Origin: a virus
DNA length: 44,607 nucleotides
Virus record (IMG/VR): IMGVR_UViG_3300044843_000293
Span: 1-44,607 of that record
Direction: 5' to 3' (one strand)
Both the position numbers and the translations under genes were made by a program. The first letter of the stretch is position 1; each line of letters opens with the position of its first letter. Under the pieces are notes generated by a model. The model was not told the DNA's origin and did no database searches. It saw nothing but the letters and a program-made list of their open reading frames with translations. Shown here piece by piece: positions 1 to 7,533 of this stretch.

Positions 1-621
1 ACCAGCGAGCAAGAGGAGAGCCTCAAACAATTCGTCAACGAAAACTTCCCCAAGATGGGCGGATGGTGCGATATCGAAAAGGCCATCCAAATCGGACAGA
101 TTGTTCTCGATACCAAGCCGCAGCGCATTGCTGAAGTCGGCGTCTTTGAAGGCAAATCAACGCTCGCACTTGCTCAATGCTGCAAGATGAATGGCAGCGG
201 AACGGTTTACGCCATCGACTCTTGGAAGAAAGAGGACTGCATTGACGATGAATCCTCCGCCAACCAAGAGTGGTGGTCGAATTTAGACCTCGAGTACCAT
301 TACGAGCAGTTCGTCTCGCATTCGGTTCGCACAAATCTTGTTCGCCATATCCAATTCTGCCGCATGTCGTCATGGGACGCGTCGCGATTTCTGCCTGACA
401 TGGACATGGTTCACATCGATGCCAACCACGCTGAATGGCCGTCCACAAGCGATGTGGTCAACTGGCTTCCGAAGCTCAAGGTTGGTGGATACCTCGTCAT
501 GGACGATGTGAACTGGGAATCGACGCAGACTGCGTTGAAGTTCGTTCTCAAACGCTGCCAATTCATTTCTCGGTTCGAACTTAAGGAAAGCGTGTTCGCA
601 ATCTACCGCAAGGAAAAGTAA
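1..621 (+). CDS. SAM-dependent methyltransferase (5' end at the other end of the window)
   Basis: The reading frame is open from base 1. Its true start codon is the ATG at 44472 of the overlapping right end, giving 207 aa once the genome is closed. It looks like a class I SAM methyltransferase of the Methyltransf_24 type. Glycine-rich motif I (EVGVFEGKS) lies at about residues 46-54, AIDSW follows about 25 residues later, and an acidic VHIDANHAEW lies at about 138-147, before KVGGYLVMDDV. This family often modifies sugars or other small acceptors; the substrate here is unknown. It follows the portal gene by 5 bases and precedes a glycosyltransferase, suggesting a glycan-modifying unit inside the head operon. 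An internal ATG at 55 is not needed as a start. Confidence 0.8.
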   Translation, partial: TSEQEESLKQFVNENFPKMGGWCDIEKAIQIGQIVLDTKPQRIAEVGVFEGKSTLALAQCCKMNGSGTVYAIDSWKKEDCIDDESSANQEWWSNLDLEYHYEQFVSHSVRTNLVRHIQFCRMSSWDASRFLPDMDMVHIDANHAEWPSTSDVVNWLPKLKVGGYLVMDDVNWESTQTALKFVLKRCQFISRFELKESVFAIYRKEK

Positions 622-624
622 TTC

Positions 625-1227
625 ATGGAATCCATTGTCATCACTATGCGGGGTTCAAACCGCATCCCGCGCATACAAAAACATTTTAAGGAAAACGGGG
701 TCGATAATTACCGCTTTTTCTATGGCATTGACGGTCCAAAATCTGGACTTGTTGCAAGCGTTTCGTACGAAGTTGATAAGCCTGAAAGCAAGTTGGTCAT
801 ACATCCAAAACAGCTCGGATGTTTTTTATCCCATTGGATGCTTTGGAAATCGTTAGACTTTGACCCAAGCACCCCAGATGCAGTTCAGATTTTTGAAGAT
901 GATGTTCTTCTTAGGCCACGCTGGAAGGAAACCGTTGAACGCGCGCTGACGAAACTACCAGAAGATTGGGACATTTTGTTCCCAGGATCTTGCTGCGCTG
1001 GCGACAAACGAAAAAAAGAATACGATTCAAATCTTTTTGAGGGATTTCCGCTCTGCACTCACCACTACATTGTCAGGAAAAAGGCTCTAAAAACACTGAT
1101 CGAATCCAATGAGGAGGTCTGCCAGCCGATAGACATTCAGTCTTACCACAGAAGTGGGCCACTGCTTCAGTCGTTTATTATTTTTCCGAGAGTTTCAGAT
1201 CAAGTTGACACTGTGTTTCCAGACTAA
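625..1227 (+). CDS. glycosyltransferase family 25-like protein
   Basis: This 200-aa protein has the GT25 (LPS/beta-1,4-galactosyltransferase-like) pattern. It starts with a strand carrying ITMRGSNRIPRI, then has YGIDG, then LGCFLSHWMLWKSL at about residues 64-77, then the acidic metal-binding strand QIFEDDVLL at about 88-96. GT25 enzymes transfer sugars to lipopolysaccharide cores or proteins. The start ATG lies three bases after the methyltransferase stop, with AAGGAAAAG as a weak ribosome-binding site. Together with its neighbours it probably alters a host surface glycan or decorates virions; that role is inference. The family assignment is fairly firm and the acceptor is unknown. Confidence 0.8.
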   Translation: MESIVITMRGSNRIPRIQKHFKENGVDNYRFFYGIDGPKSGLVASVSYEVDKPESKLVIHPKQLGCFLSHWMLWKSLDFDPSTPDAVQIFEDDVLLRPRWKETVERALTKLPEDWDILFPGSCCAGDKRKKEYDSNLFEGFPLCTHHYIVRKKALKTLIESNEEVCQPIDIQSYHRSGPLLQSFIIFPRVSDQVDTVFPD

Positions 1228-1229
1228 AA

Positions 1230-2573
1230 ATGAAAGACATCATCCGAGAGCTGTCTCTTAAAGCACTCAAGCGATTCGCAAATGGCGGTGATGGCCAAGC
1301 GGATCTTCTGAATGAAATTGAGGATCTGAAACGAACGCTTGAGATTCGAACCAAAGAACATGAGGAGCATCTGACCGAGGTCCGCGAGGAACGCGATCAT
1401 TGGCTTGCTCTCTACGATGAAATCAAATTCGCAGCAGAATTCCTAATGAGCTACGCAAAAAATGACGTTCCCAAGTTGGCCGAACAGGTTGACTGGGAGG
1501 TGGGCAAAATTGTCCTGCCTGAAGAAACTGGAACCTATTACTTCAATCCGGCAATCGTCCAAGATCCTGATGGAAAGATTCTCCTATTCACTCGCCGCTG
1601 CCGTAACAAGCGCGAGAAGGATGAGGACGTCTACGTCGAGAAGAACGACATCGTTATTTTCGAACTCAGCCAGAACCTGCGAGCCACCAAGAAGGCCCTA
1701 GCAACGCTGATTTCTCATTATCCGAATGAGCAGTTCGAAGACCCGCGCGTCGTTAAGTTCGGCGACAAGTATGGACTAAGCTGCTGCACGTTCGTCCCAT
1801 TCAAGTCGTACGCGCACCAGGGGATGTTCCTGCTCGATAAGCAGTTCCTAAACGTCGGTCGTTTCGATCCGATCTACGGAAACAACTACGCGCAGGCCAT
1901 GATCAATGATGGCCATGAGAAGAACTGGCTCTACTTCGTCCACGACAACGCGCCACACATGGTGTATTCGGCCAATCCTCATGTCGTAGTGCGCCTTAAT
2001 GGGCGTCTTGAGAAGGAAGCTGAATACGTTACCGACGAGTTCAACCCTCTTTGGAAGTTTGGAGATGTCCGAGGCGGTTCAAATCCAATCTACGTTGACG
2101 GTCTGTACTGGACCTTCTTCCACAGCTCCTTGCCGTGGATAAACAAGAAGCGTCGCTACTACATGGGCGCGTACGCATTCGAGGCAAAGCCTCCATTTCG
2201 CATCGCTCGGATGACGACTTTGCCGATTCTGACCGGAACAAATCAGCAAGACTGGTGGCCAGGACTTCCTGCGGTCGTGTTTCCGTGTGGCGCATTCTAC
2301 GACAGTGCAAAGAATCAATTCGTCGTGTCTTACGGCATCAACGATGTTGATTGCGGCTACATCAAGCTGCCGCTGGGCGACATGCTTGAAATCACCAAGG
2401 TCATCCGGCCGAATCGCGATGTCGTCAACAAAGAGAATCCAATCCGATTGGATGAGGTTCTCGACCCAATTCCCCCAAAGCACAAACTGAAACGAAACAC
2501 GAAGACAAGATATGATGAACTGGCTAAGAGGCTTGAAGAACGAGAACCCGAAGAACCTGCTGGAGCTGCCTGA
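1230..2573 (+). CDS. beta-propeller glycosidase-like protein (GH130/GH43-type fold)
   Basis: This is a 447-aa protein. Residues about 20-66 form a charged coiled coil rich in E, K and R. The rest resembles five-bladed beta-propeller glycoside hydrolases or phosphorylases: YYFNPAIVQDPDGKILLFTR, then FEDPRVVKFGDKYGLSC (EDPR is typical of GH130), then GSNPIYVDGLYWTFFHSS, then a late VVFPCGAFYDS...VSYGINDVDCGYIKL block. GH130 proteins act on mannosides; catalytic activity here is not proven. The coiled coil could mediate oligomerisation or virion attachment. It sits just after a GT25 gene and overlaps the next gene by 62 bases. Confidence 0.65.
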   Translation: MKDIIRELSLKALKRFANGGDGQADLLNEIEDLKRTLEIRTKEHEEHLTEVREERDHWLALYDEIKFAAEFLMSYAKNDVPKLAEQVDWEVGKIVLPEETGTYYFNPAIVQDPDGKILLFTRRCRNKREKDEDVYVEKNDIVIFELSQNLRATKKALATLISHYPNEQFEDPRVVKFGDKYGLSCCTFVPFKSYAHQGMFLLDKQFLNVGRFDPIYGNNYAQAMINDGHEKNWLYFVHDNAPHMVYSANPHVVVRLNGRLEKEAEYVTDEFNPLWKFGDVRGGSNPIYVDGLYWTFFHSSLPWINKKRRYYMGAYAFEAKPPFRIARMTTLPILTGTNQQDWWPGLPAVVFPCGAFYDSAKNQFVVSYGINDVDCGYIKLPLGDMLEITKVIRPNRDVVNKENPIRLDEVLDPIPPKHKLKRNTKTRYDELAKRLEEREPEEPAGAA

Positions 2574-2835
2574 CGTAAATGTATCTGACTGGCAGACTGA
2601 TGCCCAGCAGGCTGAACTCGCTCAAATTCTGCAAAATCCGATTCTTCGGATGGCTTTACGCATCGTGGCTGAATCAATGCCAGTTCCGATGCCGTCTCAT
2701 GGCAGTAAGGAATCGGACATTATTTTCGCTGCCGGTGTAACCGCTGGCTACGCGCATTGTCTTGAAAACCTTCGTAAATTGGCAGTAACTGAAACAGCGA
2801 AAGAACCAGAAGCGACATTCGATAAGCAATACTAA
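2512..2835 (+). CDS. small conserved-type phage protein, function unknown
   Basis: This 107-aa protein is mostly helical. It begins out of frame within the last 62 bases of the propeller gene, with two adjacent ATG codons at 2512 and 2515; either may be used. It contains a helix rich in L, A and M around ILRMALRIVAES, then an AAGVTAGYAHCLENLRKLA segment. Its position just before the scaffold-like gene suggests a role in head assembly, but I recognise no family. Only six bases separate its stop from the next start, which supports co-translation. Confidence 0.65.
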   Translation: MMNWLRGLKNENPKNLLELPDVNVSDWQTDAQQAELAQILQNPILRMALRIVAESMPVPMPSHGSKESDIIFAAGVTAGYAHCLENLRKLAVTETAKEPEATFDKQY

Positions 2836-2841
2836 CAAATT

Positions 2842-4026
2842 ATGGAAGAACCACTGAACTCACCTCTCACCAACAGCGGAACAACCCCTGACTTCGGCAG
2901 CTCGTTCATCGACGCTTTCAAGGCAAGTGGCATTGATGACGCCGCATTGGCTGATGAGTCGGCCAATTCTGCCTCGCAGATTACGGAAGAGCCGAAAGCT
3001 AAAACTCAGAAGCCAGCCGCAAAGTCCGCAGACGCTTCCAAGCTCAGCAAGGCTGAGATGGATATTGAGCGGATGTTTGGTACGAAAAAGCAGCAGGCCG
3101 AGGCTCCGGCTTCTACGGACACTGATTCCGATATTCCCGAGACGATCAAGTCTACGAAGGCCGCTGATGCTTTCCGCAAGATCAAGGAAGAGAAGGCTTT
3201 GTTGGCCAAGCAGTTGGATGAGCTGAAGTCTGGAAAGACTGCCAATCCGAACTACGAAGCTCAGCTCAAGACCTTGCAAGAAGAGCGCGACGCGCTTTCC
3301 GAGCGTGTTCGCATCCTCGATGTCGAGCGCCACCCTGAGTTCGTCAAGAAGTACGAAGGCAAGATTAGCGGCGTCTTTGATTCCGTGAAGAACCTTGTCG
3401 GAACTGACGGCGAGCGACTTGTTTCGCTCCTGAAATCGCCCGATAGCGACTATCGAAACTCACAAATCGACGACATCGTTGAGGGTCTTTCGCCGTCTAA
3501 GAAAGCCAAGCTCGGCGCGCTGATTGTGAAGTACGACGAAATCAACGGCGAGCGCGCGTCAGAGATTTCCGAGGCGAAGGCTGATTACGACGCCGTCATC
3601 TCGAAATACCAGCAGGACAACGAGGAGGGTACTAAGGCTGCACTGGAGTCGGCCACCAAGACCTGGGCTAAGGTGAGCGAGAATGCTCGCGCACTTGAAA
3701 TCTTTGAACCGCGCGAAGGCGATGATGAGTGGAACACCGAGTTGAATGGCCGACTGAGTCTCGCCCAGCAGATCTTTAATGGCGAGAACAGTGAAGAGGA
3801 CTTGGCTAAGGCTGCTCTGTGGGCCGCTGCTGCGCCGAAGTACCGCGAACTGCTCTATGCTCAGGTTGAGGTGAACAAACGCCTGCAAGCTGAACTTTCA
3901 AAGTATCGCGGAAGCGAGCCTGGAGTTACCTCGAAAGCGACATCTGGAGGTTCTCGTCCATCGAACACGAACACTGCGAAGAGCGAAGACTTTGTTGCCA
4001 GCGTGATGAAGTCGCTCGGACGCTAA
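2842..4026 (+). CDS. scaffold-like head assembly protein
   Basis: This 394-aa protein is acidic and highly charged, with a low-complexity A/S/K/E N-terminus (residues 1-100), long predicted coiled coils (about 105-160 and 230-275), few aromatic residues, and a short helix ending in VASVMKSLGR. That composition is typical of phage scaffolding proteins, which assemble inside the procapsid and interact with the capsid protein through a C-terminal helix. It follows the portal and accessory genes on the same strand and is the last gene before a strong terminator. The capsid gene itself is on the opposite strand. No protease signature was seen. The assignment rests on composition and position. Confidence 0.6.
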   Translation: MEEPLNSPLTNSGTTPDFGSSFIDAFKASGIDDAALADESANSASQITEEPKAKTQKPAAKSADASKLSKAEMDIERMFGTKKQQAEAPASTDTDSDIPETIKSTKAADAFRKIKEEKALLAKQLDELKSGKTANPNYEAQLKTLQEERDALSERVRILDVERHPEFVKKYEGKISGVFDSVKNLVGTDGERLVSLLKSPDSDYRNSQIDDIVEGLSPSKKAKLGALIVKYDEINGERASEISEAKADYDAVISKYQQDNEEGTKAALESATKTWAKVSENARALEIFEPREGDDEWNTELNGRLSLAQQIFNGENSEEDLAKAALWAAAAPKYRELLYAQVEVNKRLQAELSKYRGSEPGVTSKATSGGSRPSNTNTAKSEDFVASVMKSLGR

Positions 4027-4033
4027 AACAATT

Positions 4034-4066
4034 ATCCCCCGATGGTTCTCATTACCACCGGGGGAT
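4034..4066. terminator. bidirectional hairpin terminator
   Basis: A 12-base inverted repeat with one mismatch pairs 4034-4045 (starting ATCCCCCG) with 4055-4066 (ending CGGGGGAT) around a 9-base loop. It is followed by TTTTCGTTT on the plus strand and by an AATTGTTTT run on the minus strand. It lies 7 bases after the scaffold-like gene and 15 bases after the end of the minus-strand lysis block, so it can stop transcription from both sides. Confidence 0.85.
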
Positions 4067-4081
4067 TTTCGTTTAAATCAC

Positions 4082-4225
4082 TTATCTACGGTAAGGACCG
4101 CTTCCGATCGGAACCGGCTTTGCAACCGGCTTAATCGGAGGCTTCGGCGGAGGAGACTGCTTGTAAGGTCCGCTGCCGCCAACCTTAACAGACGGCGAAC
4201 CTTTGTACGGTGCGTTATTGCTCAT
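4082..4225 (-). CDS. 47-aa proline-rich small protein at the end of the lysis cassette
   Basis: This short frame starts at an ATG whose last bases form the TGA stop of the lipoprotein gene (ATGA overlap). It encodes 47 aa made of a repeated GSGPYK/R element (about residues 17-22 and 42-47) and a basic proline-rich middle with PPPKPPIKPVAKPV. There is no membrane segment. The start/stop coupling and the repeated motif make it likely to be real. It could be a cell-wall-spanning or anchoring peptide, but the function is unknown. Confidence 0.55.
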   Translation of the reverse strand: MSNNAPYKGSPSVKVGGSGPYKQSPPPKPPIKPVAKPVPIGSGPYRR

Positions 4226-4452
4226 TCTTTTGGGAGTGCATACCAGCCTTCATGGATGGTAATACGGTTCTGACTACGCACCGATTTGCCGCTCGCGTCA
4301 ACGACCCAAACCTTAGCCTTAACGTCCTCAGCAAGCCTCACCGGCTCACCGTGGGGGACGTAAATCACTCGGCTCGCGCAGCTCACGCTCATGCTCGCGC
4401 ACACGATCAAGAAGACCGCGCTTAAGATCAGGTTGTTTCTTGGCGTCTTCAT
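4222..4452 (-). CDS. small outer-membrane lipoprotein, o-spanin-like (Rz1-type)
   Basis: This 76-aa protein has a basic N-terminus, a hydrophobic stretch (residues 8-20) and a lipobox SVSC with Cys25 as the predicted lipidated residue. The mature part contains VPHGEPVRLAEDVKAKVWVVD and ends in EGWYALPKE. Its start lies out of frame inside the upstream 59-aa membrane protein gene, the architecture known for Rz/Rz1 spanin pairs that fuse inner and outer membranes at lysis. Lipidation is well supported by sequence; the spanin role is inferred from context. If right, the host has an outer membrane. Confidence 0.65.
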   Translation of the reverse strand: MKTPRNNLILSAVFLIVCASMSVSCASRVIYVPHGEPVRLAEDVKAKVWVVDASGKSVRSQNRITIHEGWYALPKE

Positions 4453-4525
4453 TTGTTGTGTCCTGCTTGGTCAGCGCATGAAGCCAGATGACCAGCTTCA
4501 TAACGAGGTCGGCCAGGAAGTTCAT
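4346..4525 (-). CDS. 59-aa membrane protein, i-spanin-like (Rz-type), overlapping the lipoprotein gene
   Basis: The ATG at 4525 overlaps the TGA of the holin-like gene (ATGA). The product has one N-terminal hydrophobic segment (FLADLVMKLVIWLHAL, residues 3-18) followed by a strongly charged tail rich in K, R, D and E that could form a helix (about 28-52) and ends PPR. The lipoprotein gene starts within it in another frame, and the two overlap for 107 bases. A membrane anchor plus charged tail, with a lipoprotein nested in it, matches an i-spanin/o-spanin pair. It is shorter than lambda Rz, so the assignment is tentative. Confidence 0.55.
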   Translation of the reverse strand: MNFLADLVMKLVIWLHALTKQDTTNEDAKKQPDLKRGLLDRVREHERELREPSDLRPPR

Positions 4526-4716
4526 TCCGTCTGTTTAGCGGGTGCAGCAGCGGCTGATTGCTTGTTCTTCCACATAGACCAAGCGACGCCAGAAATGCTG
4601 ACAGCAGCACCGGCCAATTCAGCAACCTGATCGGCGCTGGCCAACCCTTTGGCAACGATGAATCCACCGGCAGCGGTCAGGATGTGGCGGAGAAGAGAGG
4701 AGATATTAGCGTTCAT
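4522..4716 (-). CDS. holin-like protein (Pam3 gp28-type)
   Basis: This 64-aa protein starts at the ATG at 4716, which overlaps the stop of the upstream gene (ATGA); an upstream in-frame extension is ignored. It has the helix SSLLRHILTAAGGFIVAKGLAS, a linker with DQVAELAG, a second hydrophobic helix AAVSISGVAWSMW, then a charged/alanine-rich tail. This matches the small two-segment holins of the Pam3 gp28 type found in phage lysis cassettes, which permeabilise the inner membrane. A C-terminal AAAAPAKQTE tail is unremarkable. The next gene starts on its TGA. Confidence 0.7.
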   Translation of the reverse strand: MNANISSLLRHILTAAGGFIVAKGLASADQVAELAGAAVSISGVAWSMWKNKQSAAAAPAKQTE

Positions 4717-4907
4717 TTGTCGTTTTTGAGTTTGCGATAAAGTTCGACTGCTTTCACGACGCAAGTAAGAAGCGCGGCGAGCGCGCCAAGTGCCAATGAC
4801 GCAGTCTTGAGATGAGGATCGGAGAATACCGCGTTCCCCAGAATGCCGATGGCCGGACCACCGACGCCGATTGAGATGTCTCTTAAAAATGCGTGGTGGT
4901 CCGTCAT
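4713..4907 (-). CDS. second small membrane protein of the lysis cassette
   Basis: This 64-aa protein has two likely membrane segments, about residues 11-28 (ISIGVGGPAIGILGNAVF) and 34-53 (TASLALGALAALLTCVVKAV), followed by a short basic tail (RKLKNDK). It starts 8 bases after the preceding stop and its own stop overlaps the start of the holin-like gene. Size, topology and position fit a holin or antiholin; which of the two tandem membrane proteins makes the hole cannot be told from sequence. Confidence 0.6.
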   Translation of the reverse strand: MTDHHAFLRDISIGVGGPAIGILGNAVFSDPHLKTASLALGALAALLTCVVKAVELYRKLKNDK

Positions 4908-4915
4908 CGTGGTGG

Positions 4916-5074
4916 TTAGTTAGTGTCCGCCTGCGATTGCTTGGCAGCTTCCAAAATCAGTTCGGCCAGAGGTACGCCGACCTTTGCATTCTGGAAACCG
5001 CCAGCCTTGATAGCGATATCGATGAGTTGGAGGAGTTGATTGGCCTGCTCAGTGGTAAGTTCGATTGTAATCAT
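4916..5074 (-). CDS. 52-aa small protein, function unknown
   Basis: This short frame starts at the ATG at 5074, overlapping the TGA of the upstream gene (ATGA). It encodes 52 aa in two helices: TTEQANQLLQLIDIAIKAGG and VPLAELILEAAKQSQADTN. It has no membrane segment or cysteine. Coupling on both sides and a helix-turn-helix-like length suggest a real protein expressed with the lysis cassette. I do not recognise a family. Confidence 0.55.
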   Translation of the reverse strand: MITIELTTEQANQLLQLIDIAIKAGGFQNAKVGVPLAELILEAAKQSQADTN

Positions 5075-5523
5075 GCCACCGGAGCATCCGAAACAACCGG
5101 CTGTTCGTCAACAGCGGCGACAGGAGTTTCCGCATTGACGAGCGGCGGCTCCACCTGCGGCAACATCGGAGGAACGATTTCAACCGGAGGCAACCACGGC
5201 AGCGGAGGAGCGATAATCGGCGGGTTGATCTGGTCGTTGATCTGCTGCGTCACGTTGGCTTCGATGGCAGTCTTATCGACGCCGTTGGCGAAGCACCAAT
5301 CCAGCACCTGCTGCTCGGTCAGATCCTCGTAAGGCGTGAAGTTCTCGCTCGGCGGAGCGAACGACGCGCTGCCGTAGCAAGTGCCGCTGTAGGTCTTTGC
5401 GTCGTCGCCGGTGCCGATGGTTTCGGTGCCGTTGCATCGCCAATCGGCGGTGATGACGACATCGGAGTAGGTGCCTTCGACTTTGCGGACGAGAAGGCGT
5501 TCGATGATCCAAGAGATGTTCAT
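5071..5523 (-). CDS. phage protein with proline-rich C-terminus, function unknown
   Basis: This 150-aa protein has an N-terminal beta-rich domain (about residues 1-60: VEGTYSDVVITADWRCNGTE, then a TYSGTCYGS stretch), a middle helical part (LTEQQVLDWCFANG, TAIEANVTQQINDQI) and a proline-rich C-terminal tail (residues 100-150). Similar proteins lie beside tail fibre genes in environmental phages, so a tail-associated role or fibre chaperone is possible. It lies 11 bases downstream of the fibre gene and its stop overlaps the next start. Confidence 0.6.
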   Translation of the reverse strand: MNISWIIERLLVRKVEGTYSDVVITADWRCNGTETIGTGDDAKTYSGTCYGSASFAPPSENFTPYEDLTEQQVLDWCFANGVDKTAIEANVTQQINDQINPPIIAPPLPWLPPVEIVPPMLPQVEPPLVNAETPVAAVDEQPVVSDAPVA

Positions 5524-5534
5524 GGTGGTATGGA

Positions 5535-6830
5535 TTAGGCGTTAGCGAGCGTGGTGACGGTGCCAGAGCTTCCACGGTACTTCAGCGCACCGGACTCGAC
5601 GTAGAGTTGGCCACCAGTCACGTTGCCAGTGGGAGCAGTACCATCAGCAATCTGAATGGTCTTGGCAGCGGTCGTACCAGCAGTGGCAAGACCCACCAAC
5701 AGATTCCCACTCGCGTCGAGCGTCATCTTGGGACTTGCAAAGTCGGTGATTGTGTTTCCAGCCGTGCCACCAGCAGAAGTGTACCAAGCGTGAGTGCTTC
5801 CAGCGTTCGCACCAGTCACCTGATACAACGCAGGACCAACTCCTGTGTACTGATACAGCCAGTTGGTGTTGTCAAAATACGCACCGTGAGCGAATCGACT
5901 AGCAGTCGAACCCGCTCCAGTAGAGGAAACAGATGCAGTACCACCACCAACCTGCAGTGCTTTGCTGTTGCTTCCCCACGCACTCGGCGTAACCCCCACG
6001 CCGACGTTGCCGGAGGAGTCGATCCGCATCCGAGACGTAAGCGAACCGCCTGAAGTTGTCGTCAGAAAGTCGAGATAACCGGCAACGTTGCCGCTGGTAC
6101 TGTTTTCCTTTCGACCGGCAATTCCTCCGAAAGCGTAATGCGAGGAAGCATTGAAAAGACCGCCAAGCGTAAACTGTGCGCCAATATCTTGAGCTTGAGC
6201 GTCAGTTGATCGGATGTATGCTTGACCAGTTGTATCAGCCAATCTGCTTGCAGCAGCAACAGTTAACCGAGTGTTCGACGCAGGTGAATCCCCCACCCCA
6301 AGTCCGGTGGAGTTGAGGGTCATCCGAGTGCCGCCTGCGCCGTCGTACCAGTTGAAAACGCCGGATGCGCCGATGCGATACTGCTCTGCGTTTGAAGCGT
6401 AGAACCGGAGTTGGTTAGGAGTCGCATAACCAAACGCATCAATCAGCTTGTATCCAGTACCTCCGTACAGAGAAAAGCTGTTGTCGTCCTCTGTTACAAC
6501 GATTCCGCCTTTGTAATTAGCTGCTCCAAGCAGCGAATTGATATTGAACGTCGTGCTGAAAAAACCGCCAGTCTGAGCAAACGACAACTTATCGCTGGTG
6601 GTTACAACCTTTGAAGCGTTGAGATACGGAACACCATTTGTGGTTCCACCTGTCAGCGTCAGTGCGCCGGTGATGGTGGCGGAGCCAGGAACGACGATGT
6701 TATTGCCGCTCGGTCCGACAGCCGTGTACAGCTCGCTGAAGTTGCTGTTCGTGTACTGGAACGCCGTACGCAGCGGAGTTCCCGTTCCGTCATTCGGAGC
6801 TGCGCCTACGTTAATCGTTTGCTGTGCCAT
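5535..6830 (-). CDS. tail fibre / receptor-binding-type protein
   Basis: This 431-aa protein begins with a phage N-terminal motif, [30 protein letters not shown] (residues 5-34), common in virion-anchored fibres. It continues as beta-rich repeats with modules such as [43 protein letters not shown] and [17 protein letters not shown], ending [23 protein letters not shown]. These 'SGNVGVG' repeats form trimeric beta-helical shafts in many phage fibres. No C-terminal chaperone domain is visible. It probably contacts the host surface. Confidence 0.8.
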   Translation of the reverse strand: MAQQTINVGAAPNDGTGTPLRTAFQYTNSNFSELYTAVGPSGNNIVVPGSATITGALTLTGGTTNGVPYLNASKVVTTSDKLSFAQTGGFFSTTFNINSLLGAANYKGGIVVTEDDNSFSLYGGTGYKLIDAFGYATPNQLRFYASNAEQYRIGASGVFNWYDGAGGTRMTLNSTGLGVGDSPASNTRLTVAAASRLADTTGQAYIRSTDAQAQDIGAQFTLGGLFNASSHYAFGGIAGRKENSTSGNVAGYLDFLTTTSGGSLTSRMRIDSSGNVGVGVTPSAWGSNSKALQVGGGTASVSSTGAGSTASRFAHGAYFDNTNWLYQYTGVGPALYQVTGANAGSTHAWYTSAGGTAGNTITDFASPKMTLDASGNLLVGLATAGTTAAKTIQIADGTAPTGNVTGGQLYVESGALKYRGSSGTVTTLANA

Positions 6831-6856
6831 AATCTATGTAAGGGGTTTTCTAACGG

Positions 6857-7066
6857 TTAAATAAATTCGGTCATGTCCGCCGTGATGATCGTGCTGTCAG
6901 CCGTAATCACCGTGTTGTCCGCCGTGATATCCGCATTACCGCCAAGCGTCGCCGCCTCCCAGAGTAGGCCAATCTCCAGCAGGTTCTTCTCGCGGTTGCT
7001 CTTGCAAGACGCGCCATACGCCTCCGCAATCAATGCCGCCGCTTCGCTACAGGAGATGTTTGCCAT
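6857..7066 (-). CDS. 69-aa protein with three TAD heptad repeats
   Basis: This protein has an N-terminal helical part (SCSEAAALIAEAYGASCKSN) and a C-terminal run of three seven-residue repeats, ITADNTV, ITADSTI and ITADMTE (residues 47-67). Its N-terminus resembles that of the next upstream gene (TCDEAETLINEAASLGCRS), so the two are probably related. The repeat also occurs in the nozzle-like protein at 36792-38639. The product is probably a small virion or fibre-associated protein; its function is unknown. Confidence 0.6.
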   Translation of the reverse strand: MANISCSEAAALIAEAYGASCKSNREKNLLEIGLLWEAATLGGNADITADNTVITADSTIITADMTEFI

Positions 7067-7072
7067 GAGATT

Positions 7073-7510
7073 TTAGAACGGATGCGAAGTGATGTACCAA
7101 GCTGTCCCGTCCGAAATGATGGTAATCGAATTCCACTGCGGGGACAGCACATGAGTCAGCGCGCCATCAATCGTCTCAGACGCATAGGCATCAACCGTCA
7201 CCGTGTTCGCACCGCTATTGATGCGCTTGAACACATAGATGCGGCCAGGAACAAGCGCAGCCGGAGGAAGCGTCAACGTAATCGCGCCGCCAGCGGCATT
7301 GCAGATCAAGAAGTAATCGCCGCTCACCACATTGCCGGTCGTCGTAACGGTCCGGTATGCGCCGCGAGTCGCTCCGCCACCCTGAAGATACGTCGCAATA
7401 CGATTCTCCAGCGCGAGCTTGGCCAACTCAATCTCCCACGGAGAACGACATCCAAGCGATGCCGCCTCATTGATCAGCGTCTCCGCCTCATCGCATGTGA
7501 TACTTGGCAT
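7073..7510 (-). CDS. putative tail/fibre-associated structural protein
   Basis: This 145-aa protein has an N-terminal helical module (TCDEAETLINEAASLGCRSP, about residues 4-23) similar to that of its downstream neighbour, a short glycine linker (LQGGGATRGAY), and a beta-rich C-terminal domain (TVTTTGNVVSGDYFLIC, AITLTLPPAAL, YVFKRINSGANTVTVDA, WNSITIISDGTAWYI). That C-terminal pattern is common in phage tail-spike or fibre modules. It lies in a row of small genes between the capsid and fibre genes. Confidence 0.65.
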   Translation of the reverse strand: MPSITCDEAETLINEAASLGCRSPWEIELAKLALENRIATYLQGGGATRGAYRTVTTTGNVVSGDYFLICNAAGGAITLTLPPAALVPGRIYVFKRINSGANTVTVDAYASETIDGALTHVLSPQWNSITIISDGTAWYITSHPF

Positions 7511-7533
7511 ATCGTTTTTCTATGGGTTGCACC

